A stretch of DNA of 64,000 bases from Rhodococcus triatomae (GCF_014217785.1 NZ_CP048814.1:2232001-2296000); one strand, 5' to 3'; positions 50,669 through 60,606 are shown, numbered from the stretch's first letter. Numbers and translations are program-made. The notes: a model not told the origin generated them from the letters alone.

Positions 50669-52727
50669 TCCAGGCCACGACGACGGCCGGTCGCGGCTGC
50701 GCATCCCCACCATCGGGCCAGTGCGACATCGGGTTGTCGGCACTGGCGTCGTCGAGTTCGCCCGGATGCTGCACGCACACGACGACCCGGTCCTCCTCCA
50801 CGATCGGACCACATGTCTCGGCGCCCCTCGGGACGGTGAGGAACTGCTTGGTCTCACCGCGCCGCTCGCCCTCGAGCACGACGCTGAACAGGCCGTCGTT
50901 GGACTTCAACGCGTTGCCGTCGGTGGAGATCCAGAGGTTGCCGTGCGGGTCGAACGCGAGGTTGTCGGGGCAGGAGATGGGGCTGACCTGATCCTTGTCG
51001 AACCCGCCGAAGTAGGTGTCCGCCTCGGTGGGGTCACCACAGACCAGCAGCAGGTTCCACGTGAACGACGTGCCGGCGTGGTCGTCGTCGATCTCGAGGA
51101 CCTGGCCGTTCTTGTTGTTGTTGCGCGGGTTCGCCTCGTCCGCGGCGGCCTTGCCCTCGGCGCCCCGGTTGGTGTTGTTGGTCAGCGCCACATACACCTT
51201 GCCCGTCTTCGGGTTGGGTTCGAAGTCCTCCGGGCGGTCCATCTTGGTGGCGCCCACCGCATCCCCGGCCAGCCGGGTGAACACGGCCACCTCCTCGGCG
51301 CTCAGGCCGTCCACCAGCGACTCGCCGCGTCCGTCTTCTCCCGTGCGCAACAACGGTATCCACTCACCGGTGCCGTCGAACTCACCGTCGGACGGCAGCT
51401 CTCCGGACCCGTCGATCTCGTCTTCCGAGTTCCCACTGAGCTTCGCCACGTACAGCGTGCCCGCGTCGAGCAACGTGAGGTTGTGACGCATGGCGGCCTG
51501 GCTGTTGCCGTCCTGCATCTTCCGGCTGGAGACGAACTTGTACATGTAGTCGAAACGCTCGTCGTCACCGCTGTAGGCGACGACGGTGCCGTCGTCGGTG
51601 ACGTGGATCGTGGCGGCCTCGTGCTTGAACCGGCCGAGCGCGGTGTGCTTGACGGGGATCGACGCGGCATCCCACGGATTCACCTCGACGACGTAGCCGA
51701 AGCGGTTGACCTCGTTGGGTTCCTGTGCGATGTCGAAACGGGGATCGAAGCGCTCCCACTTGCGCTCGGATTCGGTGCCCTCCACGCCGTAGCGGGCCAG
51801 CCGCTCTGCCGCCACCGGGTCGGCGACCGTCTCGGCGTTCGCGAAGTACTGGTTGAAGTTCTCCTCGCCGGACAGGACCGTGCCCCAGGGCGTGACACCT
51901 CCCGCACAGTTGTTGAGGGTGCCGAGAACCCTCGTGCCGGTCGGGTCGGCCGTCGTCTTCAGTAGGTCGCTACCGGCGGCCGGGCCGGTGACTGCGAACT
52001 CCGTCTCCGCCGTGATCCGCCGGTTGTACGGGCCGAACTCGGTTGTCAAGCTCCCGGATCCGGACTCGCCCTTGACCTGGACCACGGTCAGTCCGTGGGC
52101 GGCGATTCCGATACGGAACTGCTCCTCGCTGGGGTTCTCCTCGTCGTAGCCGGTGAACATGAACGGCTCCGTGGTGTACTCGTGGTTGACCACGAGGACG
52201 AACGTGTTCGGCTGTCCCTCCACCGGGAGCAGGCCCGCGAAGTCGTTGTTGAAACCGAACTGCTTCTCCTGGGCCGCGCCGCTCTGGTTCGCGAAGTCGA
52301 ACTCCGGGGCGTCGGGGAGAACCGGGTCTCCCCAACGGATCACGACGGCCTGTTCGTATCCGTCCGGTACCACCACGACGTCCTCGGTGTTGGGGGCGAC
52401 GGCGCCGAAATCGGTTCCCGCCGGGGCGGAGCCGTCGCCGGTCCCGTTCGTCGTGCCGGAGCCGTTTCCGGTGCCGGTGGCCTCGTCGTCGGCGCAGGCC
52501 ACCAAGGCGCCGCCCGCGCCGACGGCCAGAACCGCCATCGCTCCCCCGCGCAGCACTCCGCGCCGAGTCAGCGCGGTCCGCGCGATGTCGCGAAAGTACT
52601 CGCCGGACGAGGTGTTCGGCACCGCGTGCGAGCACGCATCGCCGCACTTGTAGCGGCAGGTGACCGAGGCGCGCGACGAGTGCCCGTCGTGCTGGACGAA
52701 CAGAGCAAGAGGTTTGAGAACGCTCAC
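50643..52727 (-). CDS. phoX: PhoX-family (DUF839) Tat-exported alkaline phosphatase
   Basis: A 694-residue PhoX-type protein. The conserved N-terminal block CRYKCGDACSHAVPNTSS is followed by a Tat-like signal (TRRGVLRGGAMAVLAVG...ALVACADD) with possible lipidation at the Cys, then a beta-propeller catalytic domain. PhoX enzymes are calcium/iron phosphomonoesterases used to scavenge phosphate. GTG 52727 has GGGAG 7 nt upstream. The last ~6 residues lie within a tandem duplication. Confidence 0.88.
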   Translation of the reverse strand: MSVLKPLALFVQHDGHSSRASVTCRYKCGDACSHAVPNTSSGEYFRDIARTALTRRGVLRGGAMAVLAVGAGGALVACADDEATGTGNGSGTTNGTGDGSAPAGTDFGAVAPNTEDVVVVPDGYEQAVVIRWGDPVLPDAPEFDFANQSGAAQEKQFGFNNDFAGLLPVEGQPNTFVLVVNHEYTTEPFMFTGYDEENPSEEQFRIGIAAHGLTVVQVKGESGSGSLTTEFGPYNRRITAETEFAVTGPAAGSDLLKTTADPTGTRVLGTLNNCAGGVTPWGTVLSGEENFNQYFANAETVADPVAAERLARYGVEGTESERKWERFDPRFDIAQEPNEVNRFGYVVEVNPWDAASIPVKHTALGRFKHEAATIHVTDDGTVVAYSGDDERFDYMYKFVSSRKMQDGNSQAAMRHNLTLLDAGTLYVAKLSGNSEDEIDGSGELPSDGEFDGTGEWIPLLRTGEDGRGESLVDGLSAEEVAVFTRLAGDAVGATKMDRPEDFEPNPKTGKVYVALTNNTNRGAEGKAAADEANPRNNNKNGQVLEIDDDHAGTSFTWNLLLVCGDPTEADTYFGGFDKDQVSPISCPDNLAFDPHGNLWISTDGNALKSNDGLFSVVLEGERRGETKQFLTVPRGAETCGPIVEEDRVVVCVQHPGELDDASADNPMSHWPDGGDAQPRPAVVVAWKPGGRIGA

Positions 52728-53019
52728 CAGGTAACTCCCGAGTCGTTGGAACAACTCCGGCACCGTAGAAGTCGTAAACGTGCCTCAGGGAACGAGTGGG
52801 TGAACGTCCCGGTGACGCCAGGTGTACACGAGCCTGTTGCGCCGATCAGCCCGGGATGTTATGTGCCGGAACGGCGCTGCCCGTAGTGGGGATGCTTCGA
52901 ATCCCCGTCGAATCCGCGCCGGTCGGCCTCCGTGGGTTCCCAGTTCTTTCTCGCAGCCGAAACCGACCGTTCCTGGACCGATCGTGCGCGTTTTGCCGGT
53001 GTCCGTAGGCCGACGCCGA

Positions 53020-54747
53020 CTACGACCCGGACGCCACGGAAGCTCCGCGTCGGGCGGCGTCGCGCGCCGCGATGTATCCGAACACCAGCCCCTGCCCGAT
53101 CGTGGCCCCGGCGCCGGGGTACTTGTCCCCGAAGGCATTCGCGGCGGTGTTGCCGATCGCGTACAGGCCGGGGATGGTGCTGCCGTCCTCGCGTAGCACC
53201 CGTGCGTGGCTGTCGGCGCGCAGGCCACCGCACGTGCCGAGGTCGCTGAGCGTCATCCGCACGGCGTAGAACGGGCCGCGGTCGAGCGGGCGCAGGTTCG
53301 GGTTCGGCGTGATCGTCGGGTCGCCGTAGTAGCGGTCGTACGCGCTCCGTCCGCGATGGAACTCCGAGTCGCTTCCGGCCGCGGCGGCGTCGTTGAAGTT
53401 GCGGAACGTCTCCTCGAACGCGTCCTCGGGGAGACCGGCCGAACGGGCGAGTGCCCGCGGATCATCTGCGCGGTGGGCGATTCCGGCGTCGTACCAGGAC
53501 TGTGGCAAGGCCTGCCGTGGGAAGATCCCTGCCGCGAAGATGTAGCTGTTGCGGTAGGTCTGGTCGAAGACGATCCACATGGATTCCACCGGCGAGCCGG
53601 TGCGTTCGCGTTCGAGTACCCGCTGCCCGAACGACATGTAGTCGACGGATTCGTTGACGAAGCGCGTGCCCGTCTGGTCCACGATGAACGACCCGGGGAG
53701 GGACCGTTCCGCGAGCATGACGAGCGGGCTGCGGCCGGGAAGTGCTGCGACGGCGGGGAACCACCACGACTGCTCCATCAGCCCGATGTCGGCCCCGACG
53801 TCCTGGCCGATCTTGATGCCGTCACCGGTGTTGCCCTCGGCGCCGAAACTGTCGTGGTCCAGCAGACGTTCGGACTGGAACTTGTGGCGCATGTCCATGT
53901 CGTGGTCGAAGCCGCCGGCCGCCAGTACGACACCCCGTCGCGCGGTCACGGTGATCTCGCGACCGTCTCGTACCACGACGGCACCGGTGACGCGGTCGCC
54001 GTCGGTGACGAGCCGGTTCAGTGCGGTGTCCGTCCACACCGGGATCCCCGCACGTACCACTCCCGCGAAGAGCCCGGCCGCCAGTGCCTGCCCGCCGGCC
54101 ATGTACTCGCGGCGGAGTGCGAGCCCGCCGACGCCCTGCGCCAGCCGCTTCACGGCACGGGAGATGCCCTTGACCGGCACCTTGGCCATGAGGTTCATCC
54201 ACTTGTAGTCCGTGCCCGTCGTGGGCATCGGGAGCGGGGCTTCCATGACTCCGGGGCGCAGCCGTGCACGTTCGGCGCCGAGGACGGACGCGTCGAAGGG
54301 CCGGCACTCGCATGTGCGGCCGGTGGCGGACCCGCCGGGCAACTCGGGATGGTAATCGGAGTAGTCGCGGTCCCACTGGAAACGCATGGGCGTCGTGCGG
54401 CGCAGCATCTCCACGGTGGCGGGGCCGTGCTCGACGAACGCGGCGGCCCGGTCGAGCGGTGCGGAGTCCCCCACGACCGCACGCACGTATGTCTCGGCGC
54501 GGTCGAGGGTGTCGGCCGCGCCGGCATCCTGCATGATCGAGTTGGCCGGCATCCAGAAGGCTCCGCCCGAGCGTGCGGTCGAGCCACCGACGTACTCGGT
54601 TTTCTCGACGATCAGCGTGGTCAGGCCCATCTCGTGCGCGGTGAGGGCGGCGGCCATTCCGGTGCCGGCGCCGACCACCAGCAGGTCGACCGACATCGTC
54701 GTCCCGGTCTGGGCGGTGGATGCGTCGGATGCGGGTCGCGGAGTCAT
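53020..54747 (-). CDS. KstD-like FAD-dependent 3-ketosteroid dehydrogenase
   Basis: A 575-residue flavoprotein of the 3-oxosteroid delta1-dehydrogenase/fumarate reductase family. FAD motif LLVVGAGTGMAAALTAHEMGLTTLIVEK begins about residue 22. The C-terminal catalytic tyrosine block FYAVRMTLSDLGTCGGLRAD resembles the Tyr/Gly active-site pair of KstD. It would dehydrogenate ring A of a 3-ketosteroid or a similar cyclic ketone. ATG 54747 used; ATG 54696 is possible. Divergent from a HAD gene. Confidence 0.85.
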   Translation of the reverse strand: MTPRPASDASTAQTGTTMSVDLLVVGAGTGMAAALTAHEMGLTTLIVEKTEYVGGSTARSGGAFWMPANSIMQDAGAADTLDRAETYVRAVVGDSAPLDRAAAFVEHGPATVEMLRRTTPMRFQWDRDYSDYHPELPGGSATGRTCECRPFDASVLGAERARLRPGVMEAPLPMPTTGTDYKWMNLMAKVPVKGISRAVKRLAQGVGGLALRREYMAGGQALAAGLFAGVVRAGIPVWTDTALNRLVTDGDRVTGAVVVRDGREITVTARRGVVLAAGGFDHDMDMRHKFQSERLLDHDSFGAEGNTGDGIKIGQDVGADIGLMEQSWWFPAVAALPGRSPLVMLAERSLPGSFIVDQTGTRFVNESVDYMSFGQRVLERERTGSPVESMWIVFDQTYRNSYIFAAGIFPRQALPQSWYDAGIAHRADDPRALARSAGLPEDAFEETFRNFNDAAAAGSDSEFHRGRSAYDRYYGDPTITPNPNLRPLDRGPFYAVRMTLSDLGTCGGLRADSHARVLREDGSTIPGLYAIGNTAANAFGDKYPGAGATIGQGLVFGYIAARDAARRGASVASGS

Positions 54748-54867
54748 CGGTGCGGACCTCTTCTCGTGTCGTGGTTCCTCTCCCCTAATGAGCCCCATGG
54801 TGAGGCTCTCGGTCAACCGCCGATTCCGCTCAGCGGACGATCGGGGTGGCACCGATACGCTGGCGGC

Positions 54868-55563
54868 ATGATCGACGCCGTCGTCTTCGACTTCTCGGGA
54901 ACCCTCTTCCGCCTCGAGCCGAACGAGAGATGGGACGGGTTGTTCCGCGACGAGCACGGACGAGAGCTCGACGCGGACACGCAGTCGACGATCATGACGC
55001 GGATGACGGCACCGGTGGGTACGGATGTGCCGATGGACGAGGCGACGGCCGAGGCGTGGGAGCGTCGCGACCTCGATCCTGCCCTCCATCGGGTCGCCTA
55101 CCTGCACATACTGCAGCAGTCGGGGGTGACGGACCCGGATCTGCGCGAGGCGATCTACTCGTTGGCGACCGACCCGGACGGCTGGACGCCGTATCCCGAC
55201 ACCGGTGCGGTGCTGCAGCAGGTCCACGACGCGGGAGTGCGCGTGGCCGTGTTGAGCAACATCGCGTTCGATGCGCGGCGTGCGTTCGCCTCGCGCGGAT
55301 GGGATCGCTGGGTGGACGTGTTCGTCCTGTCCTTCGAGGTCGGTGCGGTCAAGCCGGACGAGCGAATCTTCGAGATCGCGGCGGAGCGACTCGGAACGGC
55401 TCCCACTCGCGCACTCATGGTGGGTGACAGCGCCGAGGCGGACGGGGCCGCCCGGCACCTCGGCTACGAGTTCGTCTTGGTGGAGCCGGTTCCGACGCGG
55501 GAACGACCCCGCGGACTACTCGATGCAGTCGCGCCGTACCTGCCGACTCGCGCGCCGGACTGA
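54868..55563 (+). CDS. HAD-superfamily phosphatase
   Basis: A 231-residue HAD hydrolase: motif I DFSGTLF (Asp nucleophile, with Ser instead of the usual Gly/Thr after Phe), motif II VLSN, motif III KPDERIF and motif IV GDSAEAD. Subclass IA cap. The substrate is unknown; possible sugar phosphate or phosphoglycolate-like hydrolase. Divergent from the KstD-like gene over a 120-nt promoter. Confidence 0.86.
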   Translation: MIDAVVFDFSGTLFRLEPNERWDGLFRDEHGRELDADTQSTIMTRMTAPVGTDVPMDEATAEAWERRDLDPALHRVAYLHILQQSGVTDPDLREAIYSLATDPDGWTPYPDTGAVLQQVHDAGVRVAVLSNIAFDARRAFASRGWDRWVDVFVLSFEVGAVKPDERIFEIAAERLGTAPTRALMVGDSAEADGAARHLGYEFVLVEPVPTRERPRGLLDAVAPYLPTRAPD

Positions 55564-55603
55564 TCTCGTCCGGTGCCTCCGGAAGCGGCATGTCGGCGGC
55601 CGC

Positions 55604-56143
55604 CTACCAGAGGTAGACCGGGTACTTCGCGCCGTTCAGCTTGTTGCCGATCACCCCGACGGCAACGAGAACAATCGCAGCGGCGGAAACGACGAGGACG
55701 AACTGCCAGGCGGCCACCGAGGTGGTCACACCGATCATTCCGGTAGCCGCGGCCGGAGAGTGCGGGACCCTGCACACGAGCATCGCCCCCAAGGCCAGCG
55801 CGCCGGCCAGGGCCCCGAACCACAACGAGTCCCCCAGCCATGCGCCTATCGACACGCCGACCGCCGCAGAAACTGCCTGGCCGCCGATGACATTGCGCGG
55901 CTGTGACAGTGGAAGCCGAGGGGCGCCGACAACCAGCGCCATACTCGCTGCCAGTGGCGGAATCAGGAACGGCTCCGCGGTCAACTCGGTAAGTGCGGCC
56001 AACACGAACAACGCGGCTGCGCTTGCCGCCGTCGCGATCGCTATCGTCCCCCACGACAACCTCGGCGGGGCCGACGACGACAGTCGCGCCGTAAATCGGG
56101 CGGTACCCCGGGTCTTTCGGCTTTCGGTGGCAGTGGCACCCAT
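55604..56143 (-). CDS. HPP-family membrane protein
   Basis: A 179-residue protein with four or five membrane helices and the HPP signature EPFLIPPLAASMALVVGAPRLPLSQPRNVIGG. Family members are integral membrane proteins, one of which (in chloroplasts and cyanobacteria) transports nitrite. Divergent from a CGNR regulator across two copies of a CTAAT-N9-RTTAG palindrome, so probably controlled by it. Confidence 0.83.
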   Translation of the reverse strand: MGATATESRKTRGTARFTARLSSSAPPRLSWGTIAIATAASAAALFVLAALTELTAEPFLIPPLAASMALVVGAPRLPLSQPRNVIGGQAVSAAVGVSIGAWLGDSLWFGALAGALALGAMLVCRVPHSPAAATGMIGVTTSVAAWQFVLVVSAAAIVLVAVGVIGNKLNGAKYPVYLW

Positions 56144-56156
56144 GCAGCCTCCCTTG

Positions 56157-56175
56157 CTAATGGTTTAACCGTTAG
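56157..56175. promoter_or_regulatory. operator copy 1 between HPP and CGNR genes
   Basis: CTAAT-N9-GTTAG; the extended palindrome 56156-56176 pairs with 2 mismatches around a GGTTTAACC core. 13 nt upstream of the HPP start. Confidence 0.6.
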
Positions 56176-56194
56176 CGGTGAGTGTAGAGGTAGG

Positions 56195-56213
56195 CTAATG
56201 GGAGAGCAATTAG
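56195..56213. promoter_or_regulatory. operator copy 2 between HPP and CGNR genes
   Basis: CTAAT-N9-ATTAG, same spacing as copy 1, 38 nt downstream of it and 25 nt before the CGNR start. Confidence 0.5.
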
Positions 56214-56238
56214 TAGGGTCACGCCGAGGGAGGTTCCG

Positions 56239-56832
56239 ATGGCCAAGACGCAGGACATCATCGACGGAGTCCTCGTACGGCCGCTCGAGACGCTCGCCAC
56301 CAACTTCCTCAGCAGCCGCTACTACAACGGCCGCCGCATCGTCGACCTCCTCGGCACTCCAGAGGACGCACGCCGATGGATCGAAGTCATCCACGTGCAA
56401 CTTCACGGTCCGCGACCCTTCACCCCTACGACGGACGAACTGGTGCGTCTGCGCGACATCCGCGGCGTCCTCGAGGCGTCGTACGGTCGCACCGTCGACA
56501 ACGACTTCTCGACCGGCTCACTCAACGCCCTCAACGACCTACTCGCCGAACCGATGCTTCGCCCGCGCATCGATCTCGACCGGAACGGCGTCGCCGTTGC
56601 CGCCTGGACCCCCACGCCCGACCAGGTCCTCGCCGAGTTCACGGCGACCGTCCTCGTCGCCTCCGTCGACACGCTCACAGGTCCGCGCGCGCCCCTACTC
56701 CGCAAATGCCACGCACCACGCTGCGTCCTCTATTTCACCCAACTCGATTCCCGCCAACACTGGTGCAGCAACATCTGTGGAAACCGAGCACGGGTCGCAC
56801 GAGCGGCGACACGTGCCAACAGCAGCGAATAG
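56239..56832 (+). CDS. CGNR zinc-finger (ABATE) transcriptional regulator
   Basis: A 197-residue protein: N-terminal ABATE stress-related domain and a C-terminal zinc finger with Cys157, Cys162, Cys176 and Cys180 ending in the name-giving CGNR, followed by a basic tail. The family is thought to regulate transcription by direct DNA binding. The divergent HPP gene and two palindromes in the shared promoter support a local regulator. GGGAGG ribosome site 6 nt before ATG. Confidence 0.85.
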   Translation: MAKTQDIIDGVLVRPLETLATNFLSSRYYNGRRIVDLLGTPEDARRWIEVIHVQLHGPRPFTPTTDELVRLRDIRGVLEASYGRTVDNDFSTGSLNALNDLLAEPMLRPRIDLDRNGVAVAAWTPTPDQVLAEFTATVLVASVDTLTGPRAPLLRKCHAPRCVLYFTQLDSRQHWCSNICGNRARVARAATRANSSE

Positions 56833-56875
56833 CGGCTATCTCGCGGGCTTCTCGTCCGACGAGCGGAAACCGCGC

Positions 56876-57901
56876 TCACGTCCGGGTGATCGCCGCCCAC
56901 AACCCCTTCCCACCGGCAGCGACCACGGCCGCGGTCAGGGTCTCGTCCCAGGACCGGGTCGATCCGTACTCGGATCGCCAGGCGAGCACTCGATTCGTGT
57001 ATCGGTGCAGCGAATGCTCCTCGGTGAATCCGATCGCTCCGAACGCCTGGTGAGCGTTGCGGGCCGCGGACCCGGCGGCGTGGCCGGAACACGATCTCGC
57101 AGCGGCGACCGCGAACCGGACGTCGGGATCGTCGAATCCGGCACGGTCGACCGCGGCGACAGCGGCGTCCACCGCCGCGCGGGTCAGGGCGGTCTCGGTG
57201 GCGATGTCGGCGGCCAGGCGCTGGACGGCCTGGAACTTCGCGAGGGGCCGGCCGAACTGGGTGCGGCCGGTGGTGTGCTCCACGACGAGATCGAGTATCC
57301 GTTCGAGCGCTCCGGCGACGACGGCGCTGCGGGCGAGCGCGCCCCGGTAGCGCAGGCTCTCCGCCACGGGAGAGTCGACGTCGGCGCCGGAGAGAGCACC
57401 GAGATCGATGCGGAGGTGGTCACGCGGTTCACGCGCGTGGTTCGTGGACTCGATGATCGAGAACTTCTCGCGCGGGACGTCCGCGACGAGCCACCGTCCG
57501 TCGAGGCTCCACGCCACGGCGATCCGGTCCACATCCCGCGCCCAAGGCACGTCGCGCGCCGTCCCGGAGGAGTCCAGGACCGCGACCGAGCGGATCGTGT
57601 CGTCCGCGGCCACCGTCACACCGGCCGCGTCGAGCAGTGGCAGCGCGAGCAGGTCGTTCTCCGCGAGCGGCAGGCTCGCCGCATGGGCACCCGCGGCGCC
57701 GAGGAGCAGCGCGGCTTCGGTCCACCCCGCGCCGCTGCCACCCACGGCCTCGTCGGCGGTGAGTCTGGCAGCGCCGACCTCACGGAGGGTGTTCCACAAC
57801 GCGCGGTCGAGCGTGGGGTGATCGTCGCCGCAGCCGCGGCCGAAGACGTCGGTGAACAGTGCCAGCAACTCGCGCGTGTCCTCGGCTGTTCCGGAGTTCA
57901 T
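56876..57901 (-). CDS. acyl-CoA dehydrogenase (short, divergent chain)
   Basis: A 341-residue acyl-CoA dehydrogenase-fold protein without the standard SEPGAGSD motif but with the helical C-terminal domain (TGRTQFGRPLAKFQAVQRLAAD, NAHQAFGAIGFTEEHSLHRYTNR). It probably pairs with the full-length chain encoded just upstream (57898-59046), as in FadE heterotetramers. ATG 57901 overlaps that gene's stop by 4 nt. Last gene of the second acyl-CoA operon. Confidence 0.85.
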   Translation of the reverse strand: MNSGTAEDTRELLALFTDVFGRGCGDDHPTLDRALWNTLREVGAARLTADEAVGGSGAGWTEAALLLGAAGAHAASLPLAENDLLALPLLDAAGVTVAADDTIRSVAVLDSSGTARDVPWARDVDRIAVAWSLDGRWLVADVPREKFSIIESTNHAREPRDHLRIDLGALSGADVDSPVAESLRYRGALARSAVVAGALERILDLVVEHTTGRTQFGRPLAKFQAVQRLAADIATETALTRAAVDAAVAAVDRAGFDDPDVRFAVAAARSCSGHAAGSAARNAHQAFGAIGFTEEHSLHRYTNRVLAWRSEYGSTRSWDETLTAAVVAAGGKGLWAAITRT

Positions 57902-59046
57902 CGCATCCCCAATCCCCGCGCGACGACGCCGCGCAGAATCTCCGTGGTTCCACCGCGCAGGGTGAAGCCGGGCCGCTGCATCACTCCGCCGTGCATAAGA
58001 TCGTCGAATCGTTCTCCCCCGGGCCATGTCTCACCGTGTAGCTCGTCGACGAGCTCGACGACATCACCCTCGGACTCGGTGCCGAGTACCTTCACGACCG
58101 AGGCCGCGAGGTCGGCGTTCTCTCCACGGGCGAGTGCGCCGGCGACGGCGAGCGACATCTGGTGCATTCCGTACATACGTCCGACCAGGCGGCCGATTCC
58201 GGCGTCGGAGGGCAGCCTCCGCGCGGCGATCTCGTCCACGGCGGCTCCGAGGAGCGCGAACGTGGACAGGAACCGTTCCGGCCCACTGCGTTCGAAGCCG
58301 AGCTCGGAGGTGACCTGGTGCCAGCCGTCGCCGATCCGGCCGAGTACCGACGCGTCCGGGACGAATACGCCGTCCAGCAGTACCTCGTTGAAGTGGTGGT
58401 CGCCGGCCATCGTGTGGATCGGCCGGATGTGCACGCCGGGCGAGTCCAGCAGCACGATGAACTGACTGAGTCCCTCGTGGCGGCCGGCCGGGTCGAGAGG
58501 TGCGGACCGGGCGAGGCAGAAGAACCCGTCGGCACGGTGGGCGCCGGACGTCCACAGCTTGGTGCCGTCGATCCGCCACCCGCCGTCCACCCGAGTGGCC
58601 CGGGTGCGCACACTGGCGAGGTCCGATCCGGACTCCGGTTCGGACATTCCGATCGCCCAGGAGATTTCGCCCCGGGCGATACCCGGGAGGAAGCGCTGTT
58701 TCTGTTCTTCCGTACCGAACGTCAACAGCGACGGAGCCGCCTGTCGATCCGCGACCCAGTGCGCGGCCACCGGGGCGCCCGCGGCGAGCAGCTCCTCGGT
58801 GACGACGAACCGCTCCACGAACGAGCGCCCGTGGCCACCGTATTCGACCGGAATCGTCATCCCGATCCATCCGCGGTCCGCCAGGGCTCGCGAGAAGTCG
58901 GAATCCCATCGAGTCAGCCAGGTGTCGACGCCGGGGGTGAACGTGCCGGTCGCGATCTGTTCGTGCAGGAAGTCCCGCACCTGCGTGCGGAGCCCGGACA
59001 GCTCGTCCGCGGTGACGCTTGCCGGCGGGACCAGGCGCGGCGTCAC
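57898..59046 (-). CDS. acyl-CoA dehydrogenase (full-length chain)
   Basis: A 382-residue acyl-CoA dehydrogenase with the FAD motif GMSEPESGSDLASVRTRA, GTKLWTSGAH, and the end PGFTLRGGTTEILRGVVARG. With the following short chain it likely forms an alpha2beta2 enzyme acting on a bulky CoA thioester. GTG 59046 overlaps the CoA ligase stop by 4 nt (GTGA). Confidence 0.87.
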   Translation of the reverse strand: MTPRLVPPASVTADELSGLRTQVRDFLHEQIATGTFTPGVDTWLTRWDSDFSRALADRGWIGMTIPVEYGGHGRSFVERFVVTEELLAAGAPVAAHWVADRQAAPSLLTFGTEEQKQRFLPGIARGEISWAIGMSEPESGSDLASVRTRATRVDGGWRIDGTKLWTSGAHRADGFFCLARSAPLDPAGRHEGLSQFIVLLDSPGVHIRPIHTMAGDHHFNEVLLDGVFVPDASVLGRIGDGWHQVTSELGFERSGPERFLSTFALLGAAVDEIAARRLPSDAGIGRLVGRMYGMHQMSLAVAGALARGENADLAASVVKVLGTESEGDVVELVDELHGETWPGGERFDDLMHGGVMQRPGFTLRGGTTEILRGVVARGLGMR

Positions 59047-60599
59047 CGACCGGCCCCGCTCGATGCCTCGGTCAGCAGCGCACCCTTCACGAGTTTTCCT
59101 GTTGCCGTGCGAGGGAGAGAGTCCACGAACCGCACCGAGCGTGGGCACTTGTAGTGGGCGATCCGTCCGCGGCAGAACTCGATCAGTTCTCCGGCGAGCT
59201 CGTCCGTCACCGCGACACCGTCGGCAGGGTGCACGACGGCGGTGACGAGCTGGCCCATCTCCGGGTCCGGCGTACCCACCACGGCGACGTCGTGGATCTT
59301 GGGGTGGAAGCTCAGTACGTTCTCCACTTCCTGGGGGTAGATGTTGACGCCTCCGGAGATGATCGTGAACTTGGCGCGGTCGGTGAGGAACAGGTAGTCG
59401 TCCTCGTCGAGGTATCCGAGGTCGCCGGTGGTCGTCCACGTGTCGCGGGTGGGGTGCCGCGCCTCCGCGGTCTTGCCGGGGTCGTTGTGATACTCGAACG
59501 TGTAGTCGTCGCGCTCGAAGTAGATGAGCCCGACCTCCCCGCGGGGCAGCTCGGTGCCCGCGTCGTCGCAGATGTGCACCGTGCCCGACGATTCCGGGCC
59601 GTTGTGCCCGACGCTTCCCGGCTTGCGCTGCCATTCGTCCGGCGAAATGTAGGTGGCCCCGCACGATTCGGTGGACGAGTAGTACTCGTAGATCACCGGT
59701 CCCCACCAGGACAGCATCGCGTGTTTGACGTCGACCGGACACGGGGCGGCGGCGTGGACGGCGACCCGCATGGACGAGACGTCGTACCGGGACCGGGTGT
59801 CGTCGGGGAGCCGGAGCATCCGGACGAAGTGGGTGGGAACCCACTGACTGTGAGTGACCTCGTATTTCTCGATCGCGGCCAGGGAACGCTCGGCATCGAA
59901 GTGGTCGAGCATCACCACGGTCCCGCCGAGCGCCAGGGTGCCTGCCCCGTAGCGCAGTGGGGCCGCGTGATAGACCGGTGCCGGTGACATGTACACGGTG
60001 TCGCTGCCGAATCCGTAGCGGTGCTTCATCATTTCGGTGACATGAGGGCCGGGACTCGCGCCCACCTGCAATCCGGACAGTGCCGGCTTGATGCCCTTCG
60101 GTTTTCCGGTGGTGCCGGACGAGTACAGCATGTCCGTACCGCGCGGCTGATCGGCGGGCTCGGTGGCCGGCTCGGCCGCCGTCTCGGTGTGATAGTCGAG
60201 GTGGCCGGGTACGGGGCCGCCGAAGGCGAGCCGGCTGCGTACCTTCGGGATGTGCGGGGCGATCTCGGGCGCGAGGTCCGCGAGTGTTGCCGAGACGACC
60301 AGCGCCTCGGCGCCGCAGTCGTCGACGATGTACGCGATCTCGGCCGCGGTGAGGTGCGTGTTGACCAGGGTGACGTACATCCCCGACCGCACGGCGCCCC
60401 AATAGAGTTCGTACACGGTGGCGTCGTTGGTGGAGAGCACCGCGAGGTGATCGCCGGACCCCCACCCCTGCGCGCGCAACCAGTGCGCGAAGCGGATCGA
60501 GCCGGCTTCGAGCTCGGCGTAGGTGACGATTCGGCCGGTGTGTGCCTCGATCACGGCGGGCTTGTCGGGGGTGCGGCGGGCATGGACTCCGGGATACAT
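59043..60599 (-). CDS. acyl-CoA synthetase (AMP-forming, FadD-type)
   Basis: A 518-residue ANL-superfamily ligase: P-loop MLYSSGTTGKPKGIKPA, YEYYSSTES, TTGDLGYLDEDDYLFLTDR and the terminal TATGKLVK lysine are all present. It adenylates a carboxylic acid and forms its CoA ester, supplying substrate to the adjoining dehydrogenases and hydratase. Resembles FadD ligases for steroid or terpenoid acids, but the substrate is not determined. Confidence 0.9.
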   Translation of the reverse strand: MYPGVHARRTPDKPAVIEAHTGRIVTYAELEAGSIRFAHWLRAQGWGSGDHLAVLSTNDATVYELYWGAVRSGMYVTLVNTHLTAAEIAYIVDDCGAEALVVSATLADLAPEIAPHIPKVRSRLAFGGPVPGHLDYHTETAAEPATEPADQPRGTDMLYSSGTTGKPKGIKPALSGLQVGASPGPHVTEMMKHRYGFGSDTVYMSPAPVYHAAPLRYGAGTLALGGTVVMLDHFDAERSLAAIEKYEVTHSQWVPTHFVRMLRLPDDTRSRYDVSSMRVAVHAAAPCPVDVKHAMLSWWGPVIYEYYSSTESCGATYISPDEWQRKPGSVGHNGPESSGTVHICDDAGTELPRGEVGLIYFERDDYTFEYHNDPGKTAEARHPTRDTWTTTGDLGYLDEDDYLFLTDRAKFTIISGGVNIYPQEVENVLSFHPKIHDVAVVGTPDPEMGQLVTAVVHPADGVAVTDELAGELIEFCRGRIAHYKCPRSVRFVDSLPRTATGKLVKGALLTEASSGAGR

Positions 60600-60606
60600 C
60601 TGACTC

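Noticed and set aside
53206-54867. Plus-strand frame running through the KstD-like gene into the HAD gene
   Set aside because: Only the part from ATG 54868 resembles a protein family; the rest is antisense to a real gene.
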